Shown: positions 8,061-16,664 of the stretch, in pieces
How the letters are laid out: each line of letters opens with the position of its first letter
Position numbering within the stretch: position 1 is the stretch's first letter
DNA from: an uncultured Rubrobacteraceae bacterium
Lineage (GTDB): Bacteria; Actinomycetota; Rubrobacteria; Rubrobacterales; Rubrobacteraceae
Reading direction: 5' to 3'
DNA length: 64,000 nt
NCBI GenBank assembly: GCA_902806095.1
Contig: CADCVF010000059.1
Coordinates: 1 to 64,000 of the forward strand
Position numbers and translations under genes: made by a program
The notes under the pieces: model-generated
Database searches by the model: none
Seen by the model: only the letters and a program-made list of their open reading frames with translations
Told to the model about the DNA's origin: nothing

Positions 8061-9092
8061 TTACGGTCGGCGGATGAGGGCGCCGCCCCTTATGGTCTCC
8101 TGGCGGCGTACGTCGTAGTGGTGGCCGACTATGCAGTCCTCGAGGTAAGCGCCGCCGCCTACGCTCGCACCGGGGAGCAGGATGCTGCGTTTGATAGTGG
8201 CGTTCGGCCTGATCCAGCAGTCGCTACCGACTATCACGTCCCCGAGGAGCTTCACGCCCCGCCCGACGACCGCGTCTTTTCCTATCAGAACGTGGCCCTC
8301 TATCTCTGCGGCAGAGTGTATCTGGGCGTCCTCCCCGACCCACAGTCCCTCGCTCCTCTCCTCGCCTGGGATCTTGACCCCGACCTTGCCGGAGAGCACG
8401 TCGTACTGGGCTTGGCGGTACGCCGCGAGGGTCCCTATGTCCGACCAATAAAAGTCCTCCTGATACCCCACGAACTGCTCGCCGCTCTCGAGTAACTGCG
8501 GGAATACGTCCTCGGCGAAGTCGAAGAAGGTGCCTTCTGGGATGTAGTCGAGGACCCGCGGCTCGAAGACGTAGATGCCTGTGTTCGCAAGGGTGCTAAT
8601 GGCCTCCTCAGGGCTTGGCTTCTCCTGGAAACCCTGGATCTTTCCTTCCTCGTCCACCTCGACCACCCCGAACTCGGAGGTGTCATAGACCCACCGCAGC
8701 GCTATCGTGGCCAGGGCGCCTTTTTCCCTGTGAAAATCCACCAGCTCTCTTATGTTCACGTCCGTCAGCGCGTCGCCGGAGACGACGACGAAAGTGTCGT
8801 CAAACCTGTCTGCCAGACGCTTCACGCCCCCAGCTGTGCCTAGCAGCTCGGCCTCCCTCTCGAAGTGTACTGTCATGCCGTTCACCATGGACTCTTCGCC
8901 GTAGGTTTCGAGAAGAGCGTCCGCCAGGTAGTGGACGTTGACGTAGACCTCCTCGATGCCATGGCCAGCCATGAGGTCGAAGATGTGCTCGATGATCGGG
9001 GTGTTCACCACCGGGGCCATGGGTTTGGGGATCTCACCGGTAAGCGGGAAGAGCCTGGTCCCTTTGCCCGCCGCTAGAGCCATCGCTTTCAT
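8061..9092 (-). CDS. NDP-sugar pyrophosphorylase (mannose-1-P guanylyltransferase/glucose-1-P nucleotidyltransferase type)
   Basis: 343 residues. The N-terminal nucleotidyltransferase domain has the signature AAGKGTRLFPLT followed by PKPM, the acceptor region VSGDALTD, FQEKP and NTGIYVF. The C-terminal ~95 residues form a left-handed beta-helix (hexapeptide repeats such as VLIGKDAVVGRGVKLLGDVI). The enzyme joins an NTP and a sugar-1-phosphate to give an activated sugar for wall or glycan synthesis. It faces murB across a 56-base divergent gap, and both genes feed the cell envelope. Nucleotide and sugar specificity cannot be read. Confidence 0.9.
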   Translation of the reverse strand: MKAMALAAGKGTRLFPLTGEIPKPMAPVVNTPIIEHIFDLMAGHGIEEVYVNVHYLADALLETYGEESMVNGMTVHFEREAELLGTAGGVKRLADRFDDTFVVVSGDALTDVNIRELVDFHREKGALATIALRWVYDTSEFGVVEVDEEGKIQGFQEKPSPEEAISTLANTGIYVFEPRVLDYIPEGTFFDFAEDVFPQLLESGEQFVGYQEDFYWSDIGTLAAYRQAQYDVLSGKVGVKIPGEERSEGLWVGEDAQIHSAAEIEGHVLIGKDAVVGRGVKLLGDVIVGSDCWIRPNATIKRSILLPGASVGGGAYLEDCIVGHHYDVRRQETIRGGALIRRP

Positions 9093-9148
9093 AGTTCTCT
9101 CCCTCCCCCGTTCTGCAAAGCATTCATCGGTACTCTATATTCCCTCTC

Positions 9149-10042
9149 GTGCATGCTAGCACTCTACACCGGCTATTCCCTTCGGCCAAGTTCGACGAAC
9201 CCTTGAAGCGCTACACGGCCTGGAAGATCGGGGGCCCCGCTGACGCCCTGCTCGAGCCAAGGAGCACAGGTGAGCTGATCGAGGCCACCGAGAAGGCCGG
9301 CGAACATGGCGTCCCGGTCACCATCCTCGGCGGGGGCACCAACGTGCTCGTGAGAGACGGCGGCATCAGGGGACTGACGATCCGGCTCGCCAAGTCCCTG
9401 AAGAACGTCGAGATCGAAGAGACGCACGTAACCGCCGACGCCGGTGTGCTCTACCCCGTGCTTGCCAACACCACGGCAGGGGGCGGCCTCGCCGGCCTGG
9501 AGTTCGCAACAGGCATCCCAGGCACAGTCGGAGGCGCCCTCTACATGAACGCCGGGGCTTACGGCAGCGAGACGACCGAGGTCCTCGTCTGGGCCGACGT
9601 GTTCAGGGAACACCGGGTTGTCAGGATGGAGAACGGAGATCTTGACCTATCTTACCGTCACAGTGCCCTGCACGATAACCCCGGTTGGGTCGTCCTGCGA
9701 GCCGGCTACACGCTCACCCCAGGCGATCCGACACAACTGAAAGCTCGCATAAAGGAGTTCAGAGTGCGACGCATGAACGGCTCCCCTAACAAGCCGAGCT
9801 GCGGTTCCACTTTCAAGCGTCCCAAGGGAGACTTCCCAGGCCGCGTGATAGAGGCAGCCGGCCTGAAAGGCACCAGGGTCGGCCGCATCGAAGTCTCCCC
9901 GGTGCATGCCAACTACTTCGTAAACCTCGGGGGCGGTACGGCCCAAGAGGCCCTCGAGCTGATCGAACACGTCCGCCAGAAGGTCAACGAGAGACTCGGC
10001 ATCGAACTGGAGCCGGAAGTAAGGGTAATAGGAGAGCCGTAG
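9149..10042 (+). CDS. murB: UDP-N-acetylenolpyruvoylglucosamine reductase MurB
   Basis: 297 residues, typical of the short type II MurB. It reduces UDP-GlcNAc-enolpyruvate to UDP-MurNAc using FAD and NADPH in the cytoplasm. Recognisable parts are TAWKIGGPADAL, the FAD-binding ILGGGTNVLVRDGG, GLEFATGIPGTVGGALYMNAGAYG, the catalytic Ser in KPSCGSTFKRP, and the terminal Glu region ELEPEVRVIG. The start is GTG 9149; no strong ribosome binding site is visible. Hairpin repeats follow directly after the stop. Confidence 0.95.
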   Translation: MHASTLHRLFPSAKFDEPLKRYTAWKIGGPADALLEPRSTGELIEATEKAGEHGVPVTILGGGTNVLVRDGGIRGLTIRLAKSLKNVEIEETHVTADAGVLYPVLANTTAGGGLAGLEFATGIPGTVGGALYMNAGAYGSETTEVLVWADVFREHRVVRMENGDLDLSYRHSALHDNPGWVVLRAGYTLTPGDPTQLKARIKEFRVRRMNGSPNKPSCGSTFKRPKGDFPGRVIEAAGLKGTRVGRIEVSPVHANYFVNLGGGTAQEALELIEHVRQKVNERLGIELEPEVRVIGEP

Positions 10043-10049
10043 GATTAAG

Positions 10050-10209
10050 CACGTCAGCATTTCAGCACGTCGCCTGTTCCAGGCGACTTGTCAGCATTTC
10101 AGCATTCTCCTGTAAATCCTGGCTGACTGGCTGACAAGCGAAGGCCGCAAGGCCTGAGCGTGCTGACATGCTGACAAGCGGAGGCGTCAGCCGGAGCGTG
10201 CTGAATTGC
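10050..10209. repeat. TCAGCA-type interspersed hairpin repeat cluster
   Basis: Multiple TCAGCA/TGCTGA units in both orientations surround small GC hairpins (GTCGCCTG..CAGGCGAC near 10067-10086; AAGGCC..GGCCT near 10140-10153). The left half carries TCAGCA forward and the right half TGCTGA, so the whole block is a loose inverted repeat. It fills the convergent gap between murB and the NYN gene. Related blocks occur at six other places in the window. Confidence 0.75.
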
Positions 10210-10781
10210 TATTGAGCTGACGGCTGAAGCCTGATGCCTGAAGCCTTCTTGAACAGATCCGGGATGTCTGCCAGGTCCGTATGCGCATCGCAGACGTCGA
10301 GGAGGGCCTGGGAGGTGCATTGGGCCGCGCTTATGACCTCGACGCGGATGCCTTTTTCGCTCTGGAGGTACTCGACGGCCTCGACGTAGTCTCCGTCGCC
10401 GGAGACGAGGACGTAGGTGTCGGCATGTCCTGCGAGACGCATCATGTCAACGACGACGCCTATGTCCCAATCGCCCTTGTGCGAGACCGTCCTCTCGCCT
10501 TCCGGGGTCAGGGTCTCGTGCACCACGAGCGGCTTGGAGCGCACCTTGTAGCCGAACTTGTTGAGGTTGTAGACGAAGGAGCGGGCCGAGGTCCCCTGGC
10601 CCTCTTCGGCCTCCTGCTTCTCGACGATGTAGAAAGTAGCCCTGAGGAGCTTCCTGTCCCCGACCGCCGCCGAGAGGAGCCTGGCGTAGTCGAGGATGCC
10701 TTTGTAGTAGTTCTTGATCGAGTGGTAGAGGTTCGCCCCGTCGACGAAGACGGCAACCCGCTCTGTATTTCTCCCTTCCAT
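10209..10781 (-). CDS. NYN domain (LabA/DUF88-like) PIN-fold nuclease
   Basis: About 190 residues. The N-terminal VAVFVDGANLYHS holds the first acidic residue of the NYN fold. KGDWDIGVVVDMMRLA and YVLVSGDGDYVEAVEYL hold the others, and the PIN-like acidic triad suggests a metal-dependent ribonuclease. ATG 10781 begins the conserved part; the longer upstream frame has no homology. It is transcribed toward murB, and no partner is encoded beside it. Related proteins act in RNA turnover; a specific target cannot be inferred. Confidence 0.85.
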   Translation of the reverse strand: MEGRNTERVAVFVDGANLYHSIKNYYKGILDYARLLSAAVGDRKLLRATFYIVEKQEAEEGQGTSARSFVYNLNKFGYKVRSKPLVVHETLTPEGERTVSHKGDWDIGVVVDMMRLAGHADTYVLVSGDGDYVEAVEYLQSEKGIRVEVISAAQCTSQALLDVCDAHTDLADIPDLFKKASGIRLQPSAQ

Positions 10782-10902
10782 AAGCCGCAATATTAGCAGA
10801 TAACTTCGCTTCGCCGTACAACACAGGCGGTTTACCGGGCACACGAACTGCGCTAATATCCATGGGCCACTCTGCGTCGACCCCAGAGAGGAGTGAGCAG
10901 GC

Positions 10903-11244
10903 ACGGACTTCGAGGTCAGCATAGCCGAGCATGCCAAGGGATACTCCATCGTCTCGGTGCGGGGCGAAATGGACCTCCATACCGCCCCGAGGTTCCAGTA
11001 CGCCGTAGAGCGGGCCGTCGAGAACGAGGGCGTAAGCGCCGTCGTCGTTGACCTCGGCGATGTCGCGTTCATGGACTCTACAGCCCTCTCGGCCCTCATG
11101 CGCTCCAAAGATACTCTTGGCCAGCAGGGGATCTCCCTCCGCCTCGCCGCCCCCTCGAAAGCTGTCGAACGCATCTTCTCCGTCACCGGCTTCCAGGACT
11201 ACTTCGATATCTTCCCCTCCCGCGAAGCCGCTATCCCCGCCTGA
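10903..11244 (+). CDS. STAS-domain anti-sigma factor antagonist, apparently starting at ACG
   Basis: The conserved STAS fold (SIVSVRGEMDLHTAPRF, VVVDLGDVAFMDSTALSALM with the phosphorylatable Ser, and VERIFSVTGF) needs a first beta-strand that is encoded upstream of the only conventional start, GTG 10957. Upstream of GTG the frame reads DFEVSIAEHAKGYSIVS and has no ATG, GTG or TTG before the TGA at 10894. ACG at 10903 lies 9 bases after GAGAGGAG (10886-10893), ideal spacing. So ACG initiation is proposed; a GTG 10957 start would remove strand 1. Such proteins bind anti-sigma kinases in a partner-switching pathway; no kinase is adjacent. Confidence 0.75.
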   Translation, partial: TDFEVSIAEHAKGYSIVSVRGEMDLHTAPRFQYAVERAVENEGVSAVVVDLGDVAFMDSTALSALMRSKDTLGQQGISLRLAAPSKAVERIFSVTGFQDYFDIFPSREAAIPA

Positions 11245-11247
11245 ACG

Positions 11248-11267
11248 ACGTATGGTATAACGTATGG
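11248..11267 (+). promoter_or_regulatory. Candidate VapB operator: direct repeat ACGTATGG
   Basis: Two exact copies of ACGTATGG (11248-11255 and 11260-11267) are separated by TATA, immediately before the ATG of the antitoxin gene. The spacer forms a TATAAC -10-like box. Ribbon-helix-helix antitoxins usually bind such repeats and repress their own promoter, so autoregulation is likely. Confidence 0.45.
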
Positions 11268-11268
11268 C

Positions 11269-11490
11269 ATGAAGAAGACCACCGTATACCTGCCCGAGGA
11301 CCTCAAATCCGCGCTCGGGCGCATTGCGGCGCAGAGGGGTCGCAGCGAGGCTGAGCTCATACGCGAGGCGGTTGGGGAGTTGGTCAAGGATTCCGAGCCG
11401 CCGCGTCCGCGATTGCCCTTGTTTTCGAGCGATGATCCAACGTTGGCTGAGAGGGTTGACGAGGAGCTTCGCGGCTTCGGAGAGTGGTAG
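11269..11490 (+). CDS. Ribbon-helix-helix antitoxin (VapB type)
   Basis: 73 residues. MKKTTVYLPEDLKSALGRIA followed by RSEAELIREAVGELV is a CopG-type ribbon-helix-helix DNA-binding domain. The acidic C-terminal tail would wrap the toxin. Its TAG stop lies inside the start of the PIN gene (7-base overlap), the usual coupling of antitoxin and toxin. Confidence 0.85.
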   Translation: MKKTTVYLPEDLKSALGRIAAQRGRSEAELIREAVGELVKDSEPPRPRLPLFSSDDPTLAERVDEELRGFGEW

Positions 11491-11909
11491 TCGTCCTCGA
11501 CACGAGCGGATTGCTCGCCGCCATCGACTCCGGACAACGTTTTCATGAAGTTGCAAGAGAGGCGTTGAATGGGATGTCGTCACCTCTCATTCTCTCTCCC
11601 TTCGTGCTGGCAGAACTCGACTATCTGCTGGCTACGCGGGTGGGTGGCGACGCCGAACTCGCCCTACTCCAGGAAGTGGCACGGGAAACGTACCGTCTGG
11701 CGCAGTTCTCGAACCGGGACGTGTCCGAGGCGAGGCGGATAATGGTGCAGTATGCTGACTTGCGTATCAGTCTCGCCGACGCATCCAACGTGGTGTTGGC
11801 GAACCGCCACGACACGCTCGACGTGCTTACGCTCGACGAGCGCCACTTCAGGGTCTTGAGGGGACCGGGTGGGCGTCCGTTTCGCCTTTTACCGGCCGAC
11901 GCTGGCTGA
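11484..11909 (+). CDS. PIN-domain ribonuclease toxin (VapC type)
   Basis: 141 residues. The PIN acidic residues appear as Asp in VVLDTSGLLAAID, Glu in FVLAELDYLL, and Asp residues in ISLADASNVVLANR and VLTLDERHF. VapC toxins cut tRNA or rRNA when their antitoxin is degraded. The GTG start overlaps the antitoxin stop. It ends about 45 bases before the CCA-adding-type gene, which may be incidental. Confidence 0.88.
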   Translation: MVVVLDTSGLLAAIDSGQRFHEVAREALNGMSSPLILSPFVLAELDYLLATRVGGDAELALLQEVARETYRLAQFSNRDVSEARRIMVQYADLRISLADASNVVLANRHDTLDVLTLDERHFRVLRGPGGRPFRLLPADAG

Positions 11910-11953
11910 GCTTCTGTGACCCGAAGTCCGTGGCGTACTAGAATCTCATCATC

Positions 11954-13513
11954 ATGATGGCCGACGTAAACAAAGTCGAGGTGCCAGAGGCTCTCTCGCG
12001 TCTCGGAGAAGCATTCAGGGAGGGTGGGCACGAGCTCTATCTGGTGGGTGGTGTCGTGCGGAGGGCGTTGCTCCGGGGGCCGGATACCGCGGACGAAGCG
12101 CGCTCGCAGAAGATCGAGCTGCAGGACGCGGACGCTGCGACGGACGCGCATCCGGCGCAGATAAAGTCGCTCTTGCGGCCCCACGCCGAGAATCTGTGGA
12201 CGGTGGGGGAGCGCTTCGGGACCATAGCGGCCAGGATGGGAGAGTACGAGGTCCAGATCACGACTTTCAGGACCGACCAGTACACGAGGGGCAGCAGGCA
12301 TCCCGAGGTACGATTCGGCGAGAACCTCGAGGAGGATCTGGCGCGGAGGGACTTCACGATCAATGCCGTGGCCGCCGATGCGCTCACTGGTGGGATCGTC
12401 GATCCTTTCGCGGGCCGCAAGGATCTGGAATCAGGTGTGATCCGGGCCGTAGGCGATCCCCTCGATAGGATGCGCGACGACCCCCTGCGGATGCTGCGCG
12501 CCGTCCGTTTCGAGACGAGGCTGAGCAGGTCCGAGCGGCCCTTCGCTATGACACCTGACCTCGAAGAGGCGATCCGAAACAACGCCGGCTGGCTAGAGAG
12601 CATCTCTGCCGAGCGCAAGAGGGAGGAGTTCGAGAAGATCCTGCTCTCCGAGAACGTGGCTTCGGGTCTGAGGGCACTGGTGCGCCTCAAGCTCATACCC
12701 TACGTGGTGCCCGAGTTCATGGAGACGGTCGACGTCGAGCAGGAGGCCGAGTTCCACCACAAGGACGTCTTCGAGCACACCCTTATCGTGGTCTCGAGCG
12801 TCGAGGCCGACCCTATCCTGCGCAAGGCGGCTTTCTTCCACGACATAGGGAAGCCAAGAACCCTCGCCTACGAACACCGCTGCACCTACTGCGGGGCGAA
12901 GAGCTTACTCAAGAGAGCCGAGGAAGGAGAGTGCGAGGTCTGCGGGGGGCGTACTATCCCGAAGAAGATCCACTTCTACGGCCACGAGAACGTCGGGGCC
13001 TCCATAGCGCGCAGGGCGATGCACCGCCTCGCCTACCCGAGGGACGACGTGGACGCCGTTGCCCACCTCGTCGCGAACCACATGCGTCCTTACGGGTACG
13101 CCGCGAGCAAGGACCCGTGGGGCGACGCCGCGGTCAGGCGCTTTATCAGGGACACGTACCTCGCCCGTGGCGATAGAGTGCTCGCTGACGTGGACATGCT
13201 CCTCAAGCTCGCCAGGGCAGACATCACGGGGAGCGCGCCGCGGCGGAGGCGCATCGCCGAGGAGTCCTGGCGGAGCCTGAGGAGCAGGGTGGACGAGATA
13301 AGGGCCGAGGACGCCGTCGAGAAGCTGGAGAGCCCTCTCAGCGGCAACGACCTCATGCAGCAGTTCGCTATGGGCCCGGGGCGTTGGATCAAGGGTCTCA
13401 AAGACTACCTGCAAAACGAGGTAGTCGAAGGACGTCTCGGCAAGGACGACAAGGACAGAGCCCGCGAGCTCGCCACAGCCTACGCCCGCGAACACGACAT
13501 CTTGGAGGAGTAG
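11954..13513 (+). CDS. CCA tRNA nucleotidyltransferase/poly(A) polymerase-family protein with HD domain and zinc-ribbon insert
   Basis: 519 residues. The class II nucleotidyltransferase head has LVGGVVRRALL, the catalytic DADAATDA, RRDFTINAVA and DPFAGRKDLE, then the RMLRAVRF neck. A C-terminal HD phosphohydrolase domain carries AAFFHDIGKP and, later, NHMRPYGY. Between the HD motif and the next conserved His (HFYGHENVGA) lies an insert of about 35 residues with two CxxC pairs (CTYCG and CEVCG), a probable zinc ribbon. Actinobacterial CCA-adding enzymes usually run directly from HD to HHH, so the insert is unusual. The likely role is adding or repairing tRNA 3' CCA. Confidence 0.9.
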   Translation: MMADVNKVEVPEALSRLGEAFREGGHELYLVGGVVRRALLRGPDTADEARSQKIELQDADAATDAHPAQIKSLLRPHAENLWTVGERFGTIAARMGEYEVQITTFRTDQYTRGSRHPEVRFGENLEEDLARRDFTINAVAADALTGGIVDPFAGRKDLESGVIRAVGDPLDRMRDDPLRMLRAVRFETRLSRSERPFAMTPDLEEAIRNNAGWLESISAERKREEFEKILLSENVASGLRALVRLKLIPYVVPEFMETVDVEQEAEFHHKDVFEHTLIVVSSVEADPILRKAAFFHDIGKPRTLAYEHRCTYCGAKSLLKRAEEGECEVCGGRTIPKKIHFYGHENVGASIARRAMHRLAYPRDDVDAVAHLVANHMRPYGYAASKDPWGDAAVRRFIRDTYLARGDRVLADVDMLLKLARADITGSAPRRRRIAEESWRSLRSRVDEIRAEDAVEKLESPLSGNDLMQQFAMGPGRWIKGLKDYLQNEVVEGRLGKDDKDRARELATAYAREHDILEE

Positions 13514-13519
13514 AGAGAT

Positions 13520-14389
13520 ATGGAGAACATGGATCCCCTCGTCACGACCGGCTGGCTCGCCGACCATCTCGAGGACGATAACTTGCGCGTCGTCGATATC
13601 AGGGGTTACGTCGACAAGACCGACCTTGGCGAGGGCCGCCAGAAGGCCGAATACCTCGCGGCCCGCGAGGAGTACGACGAAGCCCACATTCCCGGTGCCG
13701 TCTACGTAGACTGGACCAGCGACATCACCGACCCCGACGACCCCGTGTCCGTGCAGATCGCCCCGCCAGAGCGCTTCGCCGAGACGATGAGTTCTTTGGG
13801 CGTCGGCGACCACACCAGCGTCGTGGTCTACGATCACGCGGGGGGCCAGTTCGCCACCCGCCTGTGGTGGGCCCTTACCTACTATGGTCACGACGGGGTC
13901 TTCGTCCTCGACGGCGGCTGGGGGAAGTGGATCGCCGAGGACCGTCCGACCACCGCCGAAGTCCCACAACCGGAGCCGGCCGTCTTTACCCCCGAACCTC
14001 AGAGCGCCTGGCGGACGGAAGCCGAAGATCTGCTCGCCGCGGACGAGGCTCTCGTTCTCGATGCGCGCGACGAGGGACAGTACACCGGCGCCGTGGCGCG
14101 CGGAGAGGGCCGGGCAGGGCGCGTACCAGGGGCGTCCCACCTCCACGCCGACAGCCTCTTCGACCCCGAGAGCGGCACCTTCCGCCCCGACGAGGAACTG
14201 GCGCAGAGGCTGAAGGAGGCCGGCCTGTCCGAGGATAGAGACGAGCCTGTCATCGCCTACTGCAACGGCGGGGTCGCGGCGACGGTCCCGCTCTTTGCCC
14301 TGCACCGGCTCGGTTACAAGAGACTGGCCAACTACGATGGCTCGTGGAATGAGTGGGGTATCAGGGAGGACCTGCCCGTAGAGCGTTGA
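13520..14389 (+). CDS. Sulfurtransferase with tandem rhodanese domains
   Basis: 289 residues, the usual length of thiosulfate/3-mercaptopyruvate sulfurtransferases. The inactive N-terminal rhodanese domain ends near residue 140. The second contains VLDARDEGQYTG and the active-site loop PVIAYCNGGVAAT, where Cys carries the persulfide. It would transfer sulfur from thiosulfate or mercaptopyruvate to cyanide or thiols. It follows the preceding gene by 6 bases with a GGAGGAG overlapping that gene's end, so they are probably co-transcribed. Confidence 0.92.
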   Translation: MENMDPLVTTGWLADHLEDDNLRVVDIRGYVDKTDLGEGRQKAEYLAAREEYDEAHIPGAVYVDWTSDITDPDDPVSVQIAPPERFAETMSSLGVGDHTSVVVYDHAGGQFATRLWWALTYYGHDGVFVLDGGWGKWIAEDRPTTAEVPQPEPAVFTPEPQSAWRTEAEDLLAADEALVLDARDEGQYTGAVARGEGRAGRVPGASHLHADSLFDPESGTFRPDEELAQRLKEAGLSEDRDEPVIAYCNGGVAATVPLFALHRLGYKRLANYDGSWNEWGIREDLPVER

Positions 14390-14449
14390 ACGCCCGACAA
14401 GACCGACCAGAGAGCAGGGAGCAGCTTCGATGTTACAATCTCCGGCGGC

Positions 14450-15106
14450 ATGAAGAAGTACAACGTCCACAGTTCGAGGGCAAGAAACGCCATTTCCTGG
14501 GTGTTGAGCCTGCTCATGATAGTTGCCGGCGTCGCGCTCGTGGCCTCCTTCTTCCTGGCAGGACGCCTGGACAGCACCGCCACGAATAGCGACGACCCTG
14601 GTGGTTTCAACGTGCCCAAGCTAGAGACCACGAATGACGAGAGCACGAGCAACACGGGCCCCAGCGACAAGACCCTGGAGCTCACCGTCCCCGCGATGGC
14701 CAGGATCGAGAACGACGAGGTACCCTACACGGTGGGGACCGATGAGGACGCGCTGAAGACGAACGCCGCCATCCACTTAGAAGGCACCGGCTTTCCCTGG
14801 GACAACGTGGCCAATGTCTACATCGCGGGCCACCGCTTGGGCTACCCCAGCACCGAGAGCTGGCTGACCTTCTGGGACCTCAACGCGGTCAACAAGGGCG
14901 ATGACGTCTACCTCACCGACTCTAACGGTACCAAGTACACCTACAACGTCTTCAAGACCTTCATCGTCAGCCCTTCTGATACCCACGTTACGGATACCCT
15001 GCCTGGCAAGAACATACTCACCCTCCAGTCATGCACGCTGCCCGACTACAGGGAGCGTCTGATCGTACAGGCCGAGCTGACCGAGACGGCCGAGAAGGCG
15101 ACTTAG
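14450..15106 (+). CDS. Sortase (class E-like)
   Basis: 218 residues. A basic N-terminus and one transmembrane segment (residues ~15-38) are followed by a Ser/Thr/Asp-rich linker and a sortase beta-barrel. The catalytic His is in IAGHRLGY, the Cys in TLQSCTLPD and the Arg in YRERLIV. This places the enzyme outside the membrane, where it would cleave LPxTG/LAxTG-like signals and anchor proteins to peptidoglycan. No sorting-signal substrate gene was noticed nearby, so it may be a housekeeping sortase. Confidence 0.88.
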   Translation: MKKYNVHSSRARNAISWVLSLLMIVAGVALVASFFLAGRLDSTATNSDDPGGFNVPKLETTNDESTSNTGPSDKTLELTVPAMARIENDEVPYTVGTDEDALKTNAAIHLEGTGFPWDNVANVYIAGHRLGYPSTESWLTFWDLNAVNKGDDVYLTDSNGTKYTYNVFKTFIVSPSDTHVTDTLPGKNILTLQSCTLPDYRERLIVQAELTETAEKAT

Positions 15107-15117
15107 GGTCAGACGCC

Positions 15118-15819
15118 TTGGACGATGGGCTCCTCGAAGGTCAGCTGGCCTACTACCGGGCACGCGCTGATGAGTACGACGAATGGTTTCTCCGCAGTGG
15201 ACAATACGACCGCGGTCCAGTGTGGAATCGCAGGTGGTTTCTCGAGTTGGAGCGAGTACGCCGGGAACTCGACCGATTCGGGCCGATGGGCGAGGTGCTC
15301 GAGCTCGCATGCGGCACCGGTTTGTGGACGGTGGAGCTCGCGCGTCACGCGGCCGGCATAACTGCCGTTGACGCCTCGCCAGAAGTACTCGATATCAACC
15401 GTGCCAGGCTGCAGGAGGCCTGTGCCGAGATTTCCGTCCGCTACGTCAGGGCCGACCTGTTCGATTGGAGCCCCGACGATGCCTACGACGTGGTGTTCTT
15501 CGGCTTCTGGCTCTCGCACGTGCCGCCAGGGCGCTTCGCCGCTTTCTGGGACCTCGTCAGGTCCGCGCTACGGCCCGGCGGACGCGCCTTCTTCGTGGAC
15601 TCACTGCGCCCGGAGGCTCCCGCAGAGAAGCGACGGCTCGGGTGGACGCCGGGAGACCACACGATGCTCAGACGTCTCAATGATGGACGGGAGTACAGGA
15701 TCGTCAAGATCTTCTACGATCCTGTCGACCTCGAAGCGCGACTCGCCGACATGGGTTGGCGCTTCTCGGTGCGAAGGACGGAGAACCACCTGCTCTACGG
15801 TTTCGGCGAGCCCCGCTAG
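15118..15819 (+). CDS. Class I SAM-dependent methyltransferase
   Basis: 233 residues from TTG 15118, 12 bases after the sortase stop. An alternative start overlapping the sortase at 15031 would add an unconserved tail. Motif I is VLELACGTGLWTVEL, motif II gives AVDASPEVLDINR, and the later conserved part is VVFFGFWLSHVPP and LRPGGRAFFVDS. It would transfer a methyl group from S-adenosylmethionine to an unknown small molecule. Co-direction with sortase suggests shared transcription but no functional link is evident. Confidence 0.85.
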   Translation: MDDGLLEGQLAYYRARADEYDEWFLRSGQYDRGPVWNRRWFLELERVRRELDRFGPMGEVLELACGTGLWTVELARHAAGITAVDASPEVLDINRARLQEACAEISVRYVRADLFDWSPDDAYDVVFFGFWLSHVPPGRFAAFWDLVRSALRPGGRAFFVDSLRPEAPAEKRRLGWTPGDHTMLRRLNDGREYRIVKIFYDPVDLEARLADMGWRFSVRRTENHLLYGFGEPR

Positions 15820-15835
15820 ATAGTCGCCGCGCCAG

Positions 15836-16546
15836 CTAACCCCGCTGGAACTCCTGCGCCTTGAAGCGCTCTCCTGTTACGTCTTTCGATTCGTCTGAGG
15901 CCAGATACAGGAAAACGGCGGTGTTCTCTTCCGGCGTAATGCGGGTGGTTGGGTCCTCTTCAGGGTAGGCGGCGGCGCGCATGTCCGTGCGCATCCCGCC
16001 AGGGTCGACGGCATTCACGCGGATACCGCGCCCCGCTAGCTCTGCGGCCAGGATCTGGGTGAGCCCCTCTATCCCGAACTTGCTGACCGAATAAGCGCCC
16101 CACTCGGCCCTACCATCGACGCTGACACCGCTGACGACGTTGATCACGGAGCCACCCTCGGGGACGTGTGGGATCGCCGCCCTGGTGACCAGGAAAGGCC
16201 CTGTGAGGTTGGCGTCTATGACCTCTCTCCACTCTTCCTCGGGATAGTCTTCTATCCCGACCCTTGGACCTAGCAGGCCGGCGTTGTTGACGAGTACGTC
16301 TATCTTCCCGAAACGCTCGACCGTCTCGCTGATCATCCTCTCGACATCGGCGCCCATGGACACGTCCGCCGCGAGGGCGAGGACCTCAGCGCCAGCATCT
16401 TCGACCTCTTCGGCGACCGGGCCGATAGACCCTTCGCTGCGGGCGTTGATCGCCACCCTGGCACCCTCTCTCGCAAACGCGAGCGCGAGCGCCCTGCCGA
16501 GACCCTGACTCGCGCCGGTGATCATAACTACCTTGCCTTCGAGCAT
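15836..16546 (-). CDS. SDR-family oxidoreductase
   Basis: 236 residues, with the classical SDR order: TGASQGLGRALA (cofactor loop), DVLVNNAG, the catalytic Ser in NVVSGVS, and Tyr-Lys in YSVSKFG. This is the 3-oxoacyl-ACP reductase-like subfamily, NAD(P)-dependent, acting on an unknown alcohol/ketone. It converges with the methyltransferase gene, with only 16 bases between stops. Confidence 0.9.
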   Translation of the reverse strand: MLEGKVVMITGASQGLGRALALAFAREGARVAINARSEGSIGPVAEEVEDAGAEVLALAADVSMGADVERMISETVERFGKIDVLVNNAGLLGPRVGIEDYPEEEWREVIDANLTGPFLVTRAAIPHVPEGGSVINVVSGVSVDGRAEWGAYSVSKFGIEGLTQILAAELAGRGIRVNAVDPGGMRTDMRAAAYPEEDPTTRITPEENTAVFLYLASDESKDVTGERFKAQEFQRG

Positions 16547-16664
16547 CTCTCTCCCTTAGGTATCAGGTTACAGGCTCTCTCGGCCTTCCGCCGCCAGCTC
16601 GACCGCCGTTTTAGGGGTCGCCGTTTACGGTGCAGGCTTCCGCTGTGAGCTCGCTGCCCTGGCA

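Noticed and set aside
10447-11583. 378-codon minus-strand frame over the NYN, STAS and VapB genes
   Set aside because: It overlaps three recognisable genes in other frames and has no domain.
12905-14470. 521-codon minus-strand open frame
   Set aside because: It is a shadow of the CCA-type and sulfurtransferase genes on the opposite strand, with no motifs.
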